Assembly: GCA_030752605.1 (NCBI GenBank)
Contig: JASMDX010000056.1
Location: 3,891 to 67,890 of the forward strand
Source: GCA-2731375 sp002731375
GTDB lineage: Bacteria; Pseudomonadota; Alphaproteobacteria; GCA-2731375
Length of the DNA: 64,000 bases
Reading direction: 5' to 3'
Numbering within the stretch: position 1 is the first letter of the stretch; each line of letters begins with the position of its first letter. Positions 52,630 to 63,971 of this stretch are shown piece by piece. The position numbers and the translations under genes were made by a program. A model generated the notes under the pieces. That model saw nothing but the letters and a program-made list of their open reading frames with translations, did not search any database and had not been told where the DNA came from.

Positions 52630-54357
52630 CTACGATGCGGCCTTGTTGCCGCCCAGCAGCTTGCGCATATGTTCGTTCACCTGACCGCTGTGATGGCGGG
52701 CGGTTTTGCCCGTTGGCTCCAAGGTTTCGTCGTAGAAGAACGACGGCAGTTCGTCATCATCCTCGGTGAAGCCGGCCTGGCGGTTGAATTCCCACTCCAG
52801 CTGCAAGGCTTCGCGGCCCAGATCCTTCATGAAGGAAGCGTCGAAATTGGTGCCGTGGGCATCGTTGACGGCGGCTACGATCAGGCCTTGATTGATGTTG
52901 GTGACCGAGCGCCCGAACAGGCAGAGACCCATGGAATCCGCCGCCGCGCAGTCTTCCTGAATATCCAGGCTGGCCTCGGTCAATTCCTCGGTCGTCATAT
53001 CGGCGCTCTTGTGACCGGGGATATTGCCCGCCGTATGATCAGCGCCCTGAGCGGTCAGCATCATGGAAATGCCGGTAACCTCGATGGCGCGGGGGTCATA
53101 GGCGCTGATGCCCTGGTTCTTGATCACTGGAATACGGGCGACATTATAGTGTTTGCCAACCCGGCCGGCACCCTGGGCCAGGATGCGGCCCCGCTCGTTG
53201 CCGGCGCGCATATCGTCCATTGCGGCCAGCATGAAATCGGCATCGCCGAATTCGCCTTCGCCGGCTTCCATCAGCACGCCCAGCATGGCCCCGACCTCGA
53301 TTGTATCGATGCCCAGGTCGTTACATTGATGGTTCGTACGGGCCACGTCGTCGGGATCTTTCAGGCCGCAGTTGCTGCCCAGCAGGCCAAGGGATTCATA
53401 CTCCAGCGGTGAGACCATCTCCTCGCCGTTCTCGTCCACATAGACGTTGGAGCACTTGATCATGCAACCAGGCATGCAAGCATGGGTCGTCTCACCGCCC
53501 CGTTCGATGGTCAGATCACGGATATAGCTGCCGCCCAGCTTCAGAGTTTCCTCTGATGCGTCGACCAGGCGGCCATCGCTGAAATTGCGTGTCGGCAGGC
53601 CGCCCAACTGGTTGGTCAGATCGCTGACCATCGCCGTGCCGAACATGGAGAAGGCCTCGATCGCCTTGTCCTCGCGCAGCAGCTTGCCGTATTCACGGAC
53701 CCGGCCCATGACCTTCTTGCGGTCGTGGAAGGTGGGCATTTTGTTCATATCGACGATGATCGCCTTGACCTTCTTGCTGCCCATGACCGCACCGACGCCA
53801 CCACGCGCGGCGATGCGCACGGGCCGGCCTTCCGGATCGGGGAACGAGATGCCGGCGACCAGGCCGCCGTATTCGCCGACCGGGCTGCACAGACCCATGG
53901 AGATCTTGTCGCCGTATTTTTCGAACAGCTTCGCCGCCGTTTCGATATTGCCCATGCCCAGAAACGGTGTCGCGTCATCAAAGCTGATATCTCCCTCCTT
54001 GCTGACGCGGATGATCACCCAGTCGTTGGAGGCGCCTATCAGGGTTATGCCGGATATCTCGCATTGGCCCATGGCAAATGCAAAGGTGCCGCCGGCGTTG
54101 GCTTCCTTGACGCCGCCTGTGAGCGGGCTTTTGCAGCCGACAGAGATGCGGTTGGCGTTGGAAAAGTTGGTGCCGGCCAATGGCCCGGCGGAAAAAATCA
54201 ACGGATTGCCCGGCGATAGCGGATCGACCTTCGCCGCACCCTTTTCCAGCAGAGTCTTAGCAATGAAATACCGGCCCACACGAATGCACGCCGCGCCGGT
54301 CAGCTCCTCGGTCTCGGTGGATTGGTCATCGAGGTTTATGTGCAAATATTTCCGCAT
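52630..54357 (-). CDS. Aldehyde:ferredoxin oxidoreductase family protein (tungsten/molybdenum)
   Basis: 575 residues. The N-terminal domain (about 1-210; LIFSAGPLAGTNFSNANRIS, VGCKSPLTGGVKEANAGG, RIAARGGVGAVMGSKKVKAI) binds the bis-pterin cofactor as in AOR. A [4Fe-4S] cluster is supplied by C294, C298 and C302 (ACMPGCMIKC) with C479 (DSMGLCLFG). ECs in the family oxidise aldehydes to acids with ferredoxin; some bacterial members act on other substrates. No ferredoxin, NADH-coupling subunit or W-transport gene is adjacent. An MFS transporter and hydrolase follow on the same strand. Confidence 0.9.
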   Translation of the reverse strand: MRKYLHINLDDQSTETEELTGAACIRVGRYFIAKTLLEKGAAKVDPLSPGNPLIFSAGPLAGTNFSNANRISVGCKSPLTGGVKEANAGGTFAFAMGQCEISGITLIGASNDWVIIRVSKEGDISFDDATPFLGMGNIETAAKLFEKYGDKISMGLCSPVGEYGGLVAGISFPDPEGRPVRIAARGGVGAVMGSKKVKAIIVDMNKMPTFHDRKKVMGRVREYGKLLREDKAIEAFSMFGTAMVSDLTNQLGGLPTRNFSDGRLVDASEETLKLGGSYIRDLTIERGGETTHACMPGCMIKCSNVYVDENGEEMVSPLEYESLGLLGSNCGLKDPDDVARTNHQCNDLGIDTIEVGAMLGVLMEAGEGEFGDADFMLAAMDDMRAGNERGRILAQGAGRVGKHYNVARIPVIKNQGISAYDPRAIEVTGISMMLTAQGADHTAGNIPGHKSADMTTEELTEASLDIQEDCAAADSMGLCLFGRSVTNINQGLIVAAVNDAHGTNFDASFMKDLGREALQLEWEFNRQAGFTEDDDELPSFFYDETLEPTGKTARHHSGQVNEHMRKLLGGNKAAS

Positions 54358-54512
54358 GGTGCCTTCGCCCTATTTCTGAGGTTTATGTGATTGGTGTCTA
54401 TATCGATCTAGAAATCCACAGTCAGTCGTAGCCTATTTCCATTCCAATACAACACGCCCTGGCTCATTTTAGCACATCCAAGCAGCAAGACTAGGTGTGC
54501 TTTTATGCTAGT

Positions 54513-55721
54513 TCATGCGCCTTTGCCGCGTTTAGTGGTCGCTAATAGGAAAACGCCTGCGGCCAAGGATGCAACGGCAATCAAATAGAAAGCATTGGTA
54601 TAGCCGCCGCCGAACTCGACCATCGCGCCAAAAACCGGAGGACCCGAGACAATACCGAAGAACAGAAAGAACTGCCCGCCACCAGCGGCCTCGCCCACTT
54701 TGTTCGGCGGCGCCAGGCGGGCAAACTCGGAAAGTAGAAGGCCCAACACACCATTCGTGCTGGCGCCTAGCATGACCGCGATCAGCGCGGTCAGCCAGAA
54801 TGGCCAGGCCGTGGTGAAGAAACTCATGGAGACGATGCTGAAGGACATCATCACCCCGATTAGGCCAAGCAATACCCAACTTCGCAGGAAGCGGCCGGCA
54901 ATTGCACCCCAAAATATGCGCGCCGGTATCGCCGAACCGTGGATGATGGCAAAGATGGCTCCAGCAAATTCAATCGAAAGACCGTTTGCTTCCTCTAGAT
55001 AGATTACCATGAAGGCCAGAATGGCCATCTGTGTGAATGTATAAAAATAGCCCGCCGCAGCCAGCGTTATAAGCGGTTTGGATGCAACGATCACACGCAG
55101 GGACTCGATGACGCCGGCAAGGCTGATGGGATAGCGGGGGTCCCGGTCGTCATCGAGATCATTGCGGATACACTGCACGCCGACAATTGTGAGGAGTGGC
55201 AGCATGGTGATCGCGACGACGGCGATCCGCCAATCATACAGCGCCATCAACGGCGGCAGCAGCAGCCCGGCCAGCATTCCGCCCATGGGCGTCCCCGTCT
55301 GCTTCAGGGAGAATACCAGGGGTTGCCAGCGTTCCGGCGCATGCCGCGCCAGGATCCGCGAACTAGCCGGGTTGAGCGGCCCCATGGCGATGCCGATCAG
55401 CGCTGCGCTGGCCAAGGCCATCCACCAGAGGGGGATGGCGCCGGCCAGCCAAAGACCCAAGGCCGCAGCCAACAAGGCGGCCTGGCAGATCCGGATAACG
55501 CCAAAGCGGGCTAGAAAACTGCCCGCGCCGAGGCCCGCCAGCATGCCGGCGATATACAGCACAGCCATATAGATGCCGATGTTCGTGGCCTTTACACCAA
55601 GATCGCCTGCCGCCTGCACTGCCACGACGGCGGCGGCGAAGCTGCACATAGTGCCGAAGGATTGTATCGCCAACATCGCCGGCAGGGCGATGCGGACCTT
55701 GGTTTGCAGCAGTTCACGCAT
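54513..55721 (-). CDS. Major facilitator superfamily transporter
   Basis: 402 residues with 12 hydrophobic segments. ARFGVIRICQAALLAAALGL and FSLKQTGTPMGGMLAGLLLP are helix 2-3 and 5 type segments; GRFLRSWVLLGLIGVMMSF is the mid loop. The substrate is unknown. It lies on the same strand between the AOR-type gene and the dienelactone hydrolase. A role in the same pathway is inferred from position. Confidence 0.83.
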   Translation of the reverse strand: MRELLQTKVRIALPAMLAIQSFGTMCSFAAAVVAVQAAGDLGVKATNIGIYMAVLYIAGMLAGLGAGSFLARFGVIRICQAALLAAALGLWLAGAIPLWWMALASAALIGIAMGPLNPASSRILARHAPERWQPLVFSLKQTGTPMGGMLAGLLLPPLMALYDWRIAVVAITMLPLLTIVGVQCIRNDLDDDRDPRYPISLAGVIESLRVIVASKPLITLAAAGYFYTFTQMAILAFMVIYLEEANGLSIEFAGAIFAIIHGSAIPARIFWGAIAGRFLRSWVLLGLIGVMMSFSIVSMSFFTTAWPFWLTALIAVMLGASTNGVLGLLLSEFARLAPPNKVGEAAGGGQFFLFFGIVSGPPVFGAMVEFGGGYTNAFYLIAVASLAAGVFLLATTKRGKGA

Positions 55722-55750
55722 GACCGGCTAACTACTTGCGCTAGGCAAGG

Positions 55751-56446
55751 TCAACCTAATAGCCTGTGGAAATGTGCCAGGGTGCGTTGCATCGCAGGAT
55801 CAGCCGCCGCTTCGCTGTAGGGCGGATGGCCGTGGCGGTTAAAACCGTGCTCGGCGCCGGGATAGAGATGAATGTCTACATTTTCCCATGCCCCCATATG
55901 GGCCTGTATGGCGTCGACGGTGTCTTGCGGTACGTGCGGATCAATGCCAGCGAAGTGCATCAGGATCGGGCAGTGCAGGTTCCTGGCCTCGTCCAGGTAC
56001 TCATGGATCTGAACACCGTAGTAGCTTACCGCCGCGTCGATTTCATGCCGCGTGGCCGAGAGGTAGGTGAACTTACCGCCCAGGCAAAAGCCGACGACGC
56101 CGACTTTTCCTGCGCATTCGGACCGCGCCTTCAGGGCGGTGACGGTGTCGCCCAGATCATTGGCGAATTGATCCGTGTCCAATTTGGCGCGCAATGCCTG
56201 CGCCTTGGCCCGGCCCTCGTCCGTGTAGGGTAGATAACAGCCGGCTTCCTGACGCCAATAGACGTCCGGCGCGATGACGGTGAAACCTTCGGCGGCGAAG
56301 CCGTCGGCGACTGAGCGGATATGATCGTTGGTGTTGAAGACTTCCGGCAACAGCACGATGCCTGGTGCCGGCGTGCTCTCGGGCAGCGCCAGATAGGCCG
56401 CGAAAGCGCCGCCCCCCGTCGCATTGATCTCGATGTCCTGGCCCAT
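55751..56446 (-). CDS. Dienelactone hydrolase family protein
   Basis: 231 residues: LPEVFNTNDHIRSVADGFAA, then the Cys nucleophile in VVGFCLGGKFTYL, Asp in MHFAGIDPHVP and His in GAEHGFNRHG, forming the DLH triad. It is a paralogue of the protein at 27862, though the two are well diverged. It stands 19 bases from the radical SAM gene. Confidence 0.9.
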   Translation of the reverse strand: MGQDIEINATGGGAFAAYLALPESTPAPGIVLLPEVFNTNDHIRSVADGFAAEGFTVIAPDVYWRQEAGCYLPYTDEGRAKAQALRAKLDTDQFANDLGDTVTALKARSECAGKVGVVGFCLGGKFTYLSATRHEIDAAVSYYGVQIHEYLDEARNLHCPILMHFAGIDPHVPQDTVDAIQAHMGAWENVDIHLYPGAEHGFNRHGHPPYSEAAADPAMQRTLAHFHRLLG

Positions 56447-56465
56447 ATTCTTTCTCCTTTAATGT

Positions 56466-57731
<1,266 letters not shown>

Positions 57732-57861
57732 GATCTACCACCCCTTTGGCTTCGCAACGGTTATCACTTAGCTTCGTGGTCCATTGTTGGCAATCTCTAT
57801 CTGTCCTACACTCAAAGGCGATCAATAAGCATTTTTCAACAATACAAACACAGGTGACGCC

Positions 57862-58188
57862 ATGTCCGCTTTCTATGAACTGCGCCAATATCACGTCCTT
57901 CCCGGCAAGTTGGATGCTTGGGTCAAGGTGATGGAGGACGAGATCATCCCCTTCCAGGTTTCCAAGGGCATGGTCATCTGCGGTAGCTTCCAGGGCGAGG
58001 AAGACGACAGCGTCTATGTCTGGCTGCGCCGTTTCGAAAGCGAGGTACAGCGCGAAGAGCTGTATGCGGCGGTTTATGAATCAGACTATTGGAAGAACGA
58101 GATGAGTCCCAGGGTGCCCGACTATCTCGACCGCTCCAAAATGGTAGTAACGCGGATTATTCCGACAACAAAATCCACAGTGCGTTAA
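57862..58188 (+). CDS. NIPSNAP family protein
   Basis: 108 residues, single NIPSNAP-type ferredoxin-like domain: FYELRQYHVLPGKLDAWVKV and YVWLRRFESEVQREELYAAV are typical. Such proteins are often encoded with aromatic or xenobiotic degradation genes, and their role is unknown. It starts a plus-strand operon, nine bases before the hydroxylase large subunit. Confidence 0.85.
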   Translation: MSAFYELRQYHVLPGKLDAWVKVMEDEIIPFQVSKGMVICGSFQGEEDDSVYVWLRRFESEVQREELYAAVYESDYWKNEMSPRVPDYLDRSKMVVTRIIPTTKSTVR

Positions 58189-58196
58189 GGCCTCAA

Positions 58197-60464
58197 TTGA
58201 ACGATACCGACACTGACGCCGCATCCCGTCCAGACCTGCTTGAAAAGGTCACGGGCCGCGCTGTCTATGCCAGCGATATTTCCGTCCCCGGCATGGCACA
58301 GGGCCGCATATTACGCAGTACGGTGCCCCATGCCCGCATCGTCCGTCTGGATTGTGCCGCCGCCGCTGCCCTTGAGGGCGTGATCACGGTACTGACCGGT
58401 GCTGATCTTGCCAGCCTAGCGCAGGACCATTGGGGCCTGTTTCTCAAGGACCGCCCGGTCATAGCTGTTGATAAAGTTCGCTATGTAGGCGAGCCCGTTG
58501 CGCTGGTGGTCGCGGAGACGGCCGCGATCGCGGAGGCCGCCCTCGACCTGATTGATGTGGACTACGAAGACCTGCCGTTTGTTGACAATGCCGTGTCGGC
58601 CATCGCGCAAGGGGCCCCACTATTGCATGAAAGCCACGAAACCATCGCGGATTTCTATTTCAAGGGCGAGGCCAAACCTGTTGCCGGCAGCAATGTTTTT
58701 CAGAAGTTTCAAGTCAGCACAGGTGACGTGGATGCGGCCGAGGCCGCAGCGGCAGGTGTGTTCGAGCACAGCTACAGCTTTCCCGGCGTATCTCATTTTG
58801 CGCTCGAACCCCATTGCGTGGTCGCCGCGTTCGAAGAGGCGGATTTGACTGTATGGTCCGGTGCCCAATCACCCACGGCGGTGCAAAAGGTGCTGTCGCG
58901 GGTTTTTGGGCTGGCGCTGGCCAATATTCGTGTCATCGTGCCGCATGTTGGCGGCGGCTTCGGCGGCAAGGCGTCGGTCAAGGTCGAACCGTTGGTCGCC
59001 GCCGCCGCCTACAAGGCCCGCCGCCCGGTCCGGGTCGCGCTAAGCCTGGAAGAATCCATGCTGACCTGCCGCCGCCTGGGCGCCGAGATCACCTTGCGCA
59101 CCGCCGTTGATGAAAATGGCAAGGTTCTCGCTAAACGCGCCGCCATTCTGCTCGATGGTGGTGCCTATGCGGATACCGGGCCGGCGGTCGCGGTAAAAGC
59201 GGCGCACCGTGTCATCGGTCCTTATGGGATTGAAAATCTGGAAATCGAGGCGAAGGCCGTCTACACAAATACGGTGCCGGGTGCCGCCTTCCGCTCCATT
59301 GGCGGCCCTCAGGCGGTGTGGGCGACGGAATCCCAGATGGATGAAATTGCCGAGTCCCTGACCATTGACCCGGTCGAATTACGCCGGCGCAATCTGTTGC
59401 CGCGCGGCGGGAAAATTCTCGATACCCTACGTCCCCTCGACGTGGATATGGGTGAAATGCTGAGCCAAGCGGACCGGGCAATGACAGCGCTAGGCAGTGG
59501 TCCCGCCGCTGGCCTGGCGATGGCGGCGACTGATCCTGGCATCATGCCTATCGGCGGCGCATTGGTCCGTGTCCTGGCGGATGGTTCAATTGTCGTGATG
59601 TCCAACAGTGTGGAGATCGGCCAGGGGGTCCGTGCCGTCTTGCGTGAGGTAGCGGCCAAGACTTTGAACCAGGATCCAGCCGCAATTCGGGTTGCCAATC
59701 CAGACACGGCGGCGGCACCCTTTGATTGGGGCACCGGGGCCAGCCGCTCCACCGTGATCATGGGCCTTGCCGTGGAAGACGCGGCGCGCGATGCCTCTGA
59801 TCAGATACTGGCTCTGGCCGCTTCCGTGTTCGATGGTGCGCCGAACGACATTCGGTTGGTGCCGAGAGGTGTTGCCCATGGCGATGATGTGCTTTCGTTT
59901 CAGAATCTCTATCACAAGGCGTTTGGTGTCGATTCCGGCGAGGTCGTAGGCCGTGCCATGGTGACCCCAGTACGTGGCGGCAGCGATTTCACGAAATCTC
60001 CGCTGTTTTGGGAAACCGCCGTGGGTGCGTGCGATGTCGAGGTGGATGAAGAAACTGGCGAGGTCGCGGTCAGCCGTTATGTGGGCGTCGCCGATATTGG
60101 CAGGGCCATCAACCGGACCGGCGCCGAGGGCCAGGAAGAAGGCGCCTCGGTACAAGGCATGGGGCATGCGATGTTCGAACATCTGGATTATGTCGACGGC
60201 CAACCGGTCAATGCCACGCCTGTGGCCTACCGGGTGCCGGCGGCGGGTGATATTCCCGCACATGCCCATACCGTTTTGATCGAGAACGGCGACGGCCCCG
60301 GCCCCATGGGCGCCAAAGGCATGGGCGAAGGCGGCATTCTGCCGGTTGCGCCGGCCATCGCAAACGCGTTGGCCCGCCGCCACGGCATCCGCATTCGTGA
60401 TCTACCCCTGACCCCGGAACGTATATGGCGCGCCTTGCGAAATCGGGGCGATGATGCTCCCTAA
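58197..60464 (+). CDS. Xanthine-dehydrogenase-family hydroxylase, molybdopterin subunit
   Basis: 755 residues. LEKVTGRAVYASDISVPGMA starts the ald/xan domain. VIVPHVGGGFGGKASVKVEP, PGAAFRSIGGPQAVWATES, GTGASRSTVIMG and GPMGAKGMGEGGILPVAPAI with the catalytic Glu are the Mo-pterin domain. The AFRSIGGPQ loop is not the CO-dehydrogenase AYRCSFR loop, so it should hydroxylate an organic (often N-heterocyclic) substrate. No ATG is available; I chose TTG 58197, with AAGG before it. The medium and small subunits follow with overlapping ends. Confidence 0.88.
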   Translation: MNDTDTDAASRPDLLEKVTGRAVYASDISVPGMAQGRILRSTVPHARIVRLDCAAAAALEGVITVLTGADLASLAQDHWGLFLKDRPVIAVDKVRYVGEPVALVVAETAAIAEAALDLIDVDYEDLPFVDNAVSAIAQGAPLLHESHETIADFYFKGEAKPVAGSNVFQKFQVSTGDVDAAEAAAAGVFEHSYSFPGVSHFALEPHCVVAAFEEADLTVWSGAQSPTAVQKVLSRVFGLALANIRVIVPHVGGGFGGKASVKVEPLVAAAAYKARRPVRVALSLEESMLTCRRLGAEITLRTAVDENGKVLAKRAAILLDGGAYADTGPAVAVKAAHRVIGPYGIENLEIEAKAVYTNTVPGAAFRSIGGPQAVWATESQMDEIAESLTIDPVELRRRNLLPRGGKILDTLRPLDVDMGEMLSQADRAMTALGSGPAAGLAMAATDPGIMPIGGALVRVLADGSIVVMSNSVEIGQGVRAVLREVAAKTLNQDPAAIRVANPDTAAAPFDWGTGASRSTVIMGLAVEDAARDASDQILALAASVFDGAPNDIRLVPRGVAHGDDVLSFQNLYHKAFGVDSGEVVGRAMVTPVRGGSDFTKSPLFWETAVGACDVEVDEETGEVAVSRYVGVADIGRAINRTGAEGQEEGASVQGMGHAMFEHLDYVDGQPVNATPVAYRVPAAGDIPAHAHTVLIENGDGPGPMGAKGMGEGGILPVAPAIANALARRHGIRIRDLPLTPERIWRALRNRGDDAP

Positions 60465-61308
60465 ACCTTTTGATTATCACCGCCCTACAACCCTTGACGA
60501 CGCATTGTCGTTACTGGCGCGCCACGGCGACGACGCCTCCCCTTATGCGGGGGGTACGGAGCTGCTGCTGGCTATGAAAATGCATTTCGCCGACTATGAT
60601 CATTTCGTGGACTTAAAGCGGATAACGGCGCTGCGTTCAATTGCCCGCCATGGTGACGTGCTCTCCATCGGCGCGCTGGCAACTCATGCCGAGATCGCCG
60701 CCGACGGTGTGGTCCGGGACAACCTGCCGGTGTTGGCGGGGCTTTGCGCCTCGATCGCCAATGCCCGTGTCCGCGCGACGGGCACCATCGGAGGCAATCT
60801 TTGCTTCGCCGAACCCCGCGCTGACCCGCCGGTGCTGTTGTCGGCACTGGATGCGCAATTGTGTCTGCGGTCCATGCACGGCAACCGCTGGGTTTCCGCT
60901 GGCGAATTCGTCACCGGTGCGCTTGAGACCATACGTGCGCCCGACGAGCTATTGCTGCGGATCGACGTTCCCCTGGGTATGGGCAAGACAGGCTATGAAC
61001 GGGTTGTCCACGGCCATCGCACCATGGCCGGCGCGGCGGCGATGCTTGGCCGGGATACGGTTGCCGCACCGCGTGTCTGGGCCGGCTGTGTCGCGGCCCA
61101 TCCCGTGCCCCTTGTCGCTACCCAGAACTACATTGCGGCCAACCCGGGTATCGTTGATGACAACCTGACAGAGGCGATCACAGCGGATGTCGCCATGCTC
61201 GATATTACCGATGACGAAGATGCCAGCGCAGAATACCGCCGGCATTTGGCGGTGACGGTGGCGCGTCGCGCTATTGCCGCGGCGCTCGGCGAAAAGGCGT
61301 CTGCGTAA
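60451..61308 (+). CDS. Xanthine-dehydrogenase-family hydroxylase, FAD subunit
   Basis: 285 residues, CoxM-like. FDYHRPTTLDDALSLLARHG, then ASPYAGGTELLLAMKMHFAD and RATGTIGGNLCFAEPRADPP are the two FAD motifs of this family, and the C-terminal domain ends AVTVARRAIAAALGEKA. The start overlaps the large subunit by 14 bases. It carries electrons from the 2Fe-2S subunit to its acceptor. Confidence 0.92.
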   Translation: MMLPKPFDYHRPTTLDDALSLLARHGDDASPYAGGTELLLAMKMHFADYDHFVDLKRITALRSIARHGDVLSIGALATHAEIAADGVVRDNLPVLAGLCASIANARVRATGTIGGNLCFAEPRADPPVLLSALDAQLCLRSMHGNRWVSAGEFVTGALETIRAPDELLLRIDVPLGMGKTGYERVVHGHRTMAGAAAMLGRDTVAAPRVWAGCVAAHPVPLVATQNYIAANPGIVDDNLTEAITADVAMLDITDDEDASAEYRRHLAVTVARRAIAAALGEKASA

Positions 61309-61775
61309 TGCCGACCAGCCACAAGATCACGCTCACACTCAATGGCAACCTTGTCGAGGCGACTGTGGCCTCCCATACCCTGCTGATTGATTTTCTGCGC
61401 CATAGCCATGCATTGCACGGGGTCAAACGCTCCTGCGATATGCAGATTTGTGGCGCCTGCACCGTTTTGGTGGATGGTTGCCCCGTCAGTAGTTGCACCA
61501 TGCTGGCTGTCGATACCGATGACGCCGCCGTGCTGACGATTGAAGGCCTGGGCGGCCAGGATGAACTCGATCCTGTTCAGGAAGCTTTTCTGGAATACGG
61601 CGCGCTGCAATGCGGTTTTTGTACACCTGGCATGATCCTGGCGGTCAAGGCGCTGTTGGCGTCCAACCCGGCGCCAAGCCGGGCCCAGATCAGGCATCAT
61701 TTGAGTGGTAATATTTGCCGCTGTACCGGCTATCAGAAGATTATAGAAGCGGTGGAAAGCCTTGCCCGGACCTAG
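61308..61775 (+). CDS. Xanthine-dehydrogenase-family hydroxylase, 2Fe-2S subunit
   Basis: 155 residues. The first plant-type cluster is SCDMQICGACTVLVDGCPVS plus a later Cys. The second is in LQCGFCTPGMILAVKALLAS and NICRCTGYQKIIEAV. The fold and length are normal for the CoxS/XdhC-like small subunit. TAATG overlap with the FAD subunit; a 14-base overlap with the following oxidoreductase. Confidence 0.94.
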   Translation: MPTSHKITLTLNGNLVEATVASHTLLIDFLRHSHALHGVKRSCDMQICGACTVLVDGCPVSSCTMLAVDTDDAAVLTIEGLGGQDELDPVQEAFLEYGALQCGFCTPGMILAVKALLASNPAPSRAQIRHHLSGNICRCTGYQKIIEAVESLART

Positions 61776-62727
61776 TGTTGCATTTGATGGCCGCGAATCG
61801 GTCGATGCGGTTCTGGCCAAGACCCAAGCGGCGGTCGACGGTGGCGTTGAAGCGATTTGGCTTGCCTGCCACCTGTTCGAGCGTGACCCCATCGTTACCG
61901 CTTCGGTTTTGTTAAGTCGGCATCCGCACCTGAAGATCATCTTGGTTGCCGTTAGTCCCTATTTGGTTCATCCGGTGCATGCGGCCATGGCAGCGGCGAC
62001 GATTGACGAGTTTTTTCCGGGCCGAATTTCCCTCTGTCTCGGTGTGGGCGCGCCCGCCGACCTGGCCAATGTGGGGATAGAAGCGGCGGCGCCGCTGCGG
62101 CCGATGCGCGAGGCTCTGGGGATTTGCCGCCACCTGTTCAAGGGAGAGACTGTCCAGGTCAAGGGACAACGGTTTACGGCCCAGGGCAGAGCGCTGGGTT
62201 CCGGCGGGCGTGATATCCCCCTGCTATTGGCGGCATCCGGGCCTAGGATGTTACGGCTTGCCGGCTCGCATGCCGATGGTGTGTTGCTATCCGCCAGTGC
62301 CTCGGAAGAGTTTGTGCACTGGAGCCTGGACCAGTTACCGGCCAGCGGCGTCGGCGCCGGATTCGGTCGCCATGGCTTAATTTTCGCATCCGTCGCCGAG
62401 GATAAGAAGACGGCGTATGACCGGCTGCGCCGCGTTCTGGCCCTGACCTTGCGCGGCAAACATCACAGCCGGAACTTGGAACTCGCGGGCAGCCGATTGA
62501 ATCAGGCAGCCGTCAACAACGCGATCACGGCCGGCGATCTTGCCACTGCCGAGCGCCTGATTAATGATGCGATCGTTGAACACCATGCCGCCGCGGGAAC
62601 GCCAGACGCCTTTCGCGCCCGGCTTGCCGCGTACCGGGCGGCTGGCCTCGACGGCACCATTTTGACCGCCATGCGCACGCCGGAACAAATCAGCATGGTG
62701 TTGTCCGCACTAAATTCCCACACCTGA
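61762..62727 (+). CDS. LLM-class (luciferase-like) oxidoreductase
   Basis: 321 residues of the bacterial-luciferase TIM barrel: AVDGGVEAIWLACHLFERDP, HPVHAAMAAATIDEFFPGRI, SLCLGVGAPADL and PLLLAASGPRMLRLAGSHAD. Such enzymes use FMNH2 or F420. The TTG at 61762 is the best start and overlaps the 2Fe-2S subunit; no ATG is near. It could open or reduce the product of the hydroxylase. Confidence 0.85.
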   Translation: MPGPSVAFDGRESVDAVLAKTQAAVDGGVEAIWLACHLFERDPIVTASVLLSRHPHLKIILVAVSPYLVHPVHAAMAAATIDEFFPGRISLCLGVGAPADLANVGIEAAAPLRPMREALGICRHLFKGETVQVKGQRFTAQGRALGSGGRDIPLLLAASGPRMLRLAGSHADGVLLSASASEEFVHWSLDQLPASGVGAGFGRHGLIFASVAEDKKTAYDRLRRVLALTLRGKHHSRNLELAGSRLNQAAVNNAITAGDLATAERLINDAIVEHHAAAGTPDAFRARLAAYRAAGLDGTILTAMRTPEQISMVLSALNSHT

Positions 62728-62737
62728 GGATGTAGCC

Positions 62738-63736
62738 ATGCTTTTCAGTATCTGCCTCTCGACCGGTTTCGAAGGCGTCATGTATCCGATCCCCTTTGCT
62801 GCGCCTGAGGATTTTGTGGCCCAGGCGCGGTTATGCGAACGGCTTGGCTATCATTCTGTCTGGGGCAATGATCACATCACGACCCAGCAGTATGTCAGAG
62901 ATCTTCATCCCGACACGGCACCGAGTTTTTACGAGCCGCTGATCACCCTGGCTATGTGCGCCCAGGCGACGGAACGCCTGATTGTCGGGACGGCGCTGCT
63001 TGTCATGCCCATGCGCGAGCCTGTTTACCTGGCAAAACAGGTGGCGACCCTGGATCAATTGTCCGGCGGACGCTTTATCCTGGCGGTCGGCCTTGGCGCC
63101 TACCGCGAGGAATTCACCGCCATGTCGCCCCGCTTGAAAGATGCCAGACGGGGTGATCTTTTGGATGAAGGGATCGAGGCATTTTTGAAATTGACCACCG
63201 AACCCGTCGCCAGTCATGACGGCGCACATTATGCCTTCGAGGATGTTGTAATGTTTCCGAAGCCGAAACAGCATCCCTACCCGCTTTATATTGGCGGGCA
63301 CAACATGGCGACGGTGGAACGCGCCGCTCGCCATGGCCACGGCTGGTTATCGGGATGGCGCCCCCATGCCGAGCTGGCAGAGCGTATCCAAATCCTGAAG
63401 GACCGCAGCGCGGAGCTGGGCCGGCCTCGGGACGCGGTCGAAATCGCGCCACAATTTTCCATGCTGTTGGCCAATACGGATGAGGAGGCGGAGGCGGCTT
63501 ACATGGCTAGCGGTCTTGTCGCGCACCGGCGGTCGCTGGCATATACCGGCCGTGATCTGAGCCATCAGGTAAAGGCCAACCTCGTAGGTTCGCCCGCCAC
63601 GGTCATTGAAAAGGTGGAAAAACTGAAATCCATCGGCGTCGATCATTGCTCTGCGCTGATGATCCCGGCCAACAGCATTGCCGAAATGAACGAACAAATC
63701 GAATGGTTTGCCCGTGACGTCATGACGAAATTTTAA
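62738..63736 (+). CDS. LLM-class (luciferase-like) oxidoreductase
   Basis: 332 residues: LCERLGYHSVWGNDHITTQQ, REPVYLAKQVATLDQLSGGR, FILAVGLGAYREEF and PYPLYIGGHNMATVERAARH match F420/FMN-dependent luciferase-like enzymes. It is distinct from the preceding paralogue. It starts 10 bases after it and ends the operon. No F420 biosynthesis gene is in the window, so the flavin used is open. Confidence 0.88.
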   Translation: MLFSICLSTGFEGVMYPIPFAAPEDFVAQARLCERLGYHSVWGNDHITTQQYVRDLHPDTAPSFYEPLITLAMCAQATERLIVGTALLVMPMREPVYLAKQVATLDQLSGGRFILAVGLGAYREEFTAMSPRLKDARRGDLLDEGIEAFLKLTTEPVASHDGAHYAFEDVVMFPKPKQHPYPLYIGGHNMATVERAARHGHGWLSGWRPHAELAERIQILKDRSAELGRPRDAVEIAPQFSMLLANTDEEAEAAYMASGLVAHRRSLAYTGRDLSHQVKANLVGSPATVIEKVEKLKSIGVDHCSALMIPANSIAEMNEQIEWFARDVMTKF

Positions 63737-63971
63737 CGCCTAGCTGAACACTTTTTTACAGCTCAAATGAAATTGAGAGCATCCGTCGAAGTATCGATGC
63801 AAAATTCTACGAAATTCTTTAGATCACCCATGAACTGATAAAAATTAAACGTGGTGACCCATTTAATTCACCCATTTAGCGTTGATCAAAATCGGGCCGC
63901 CTGCAGTTAGCTAAAAAATTTCATTGTTAGCACGCAATTTCTGGCGATATTTATAGGGTTAATTGAAGGTG

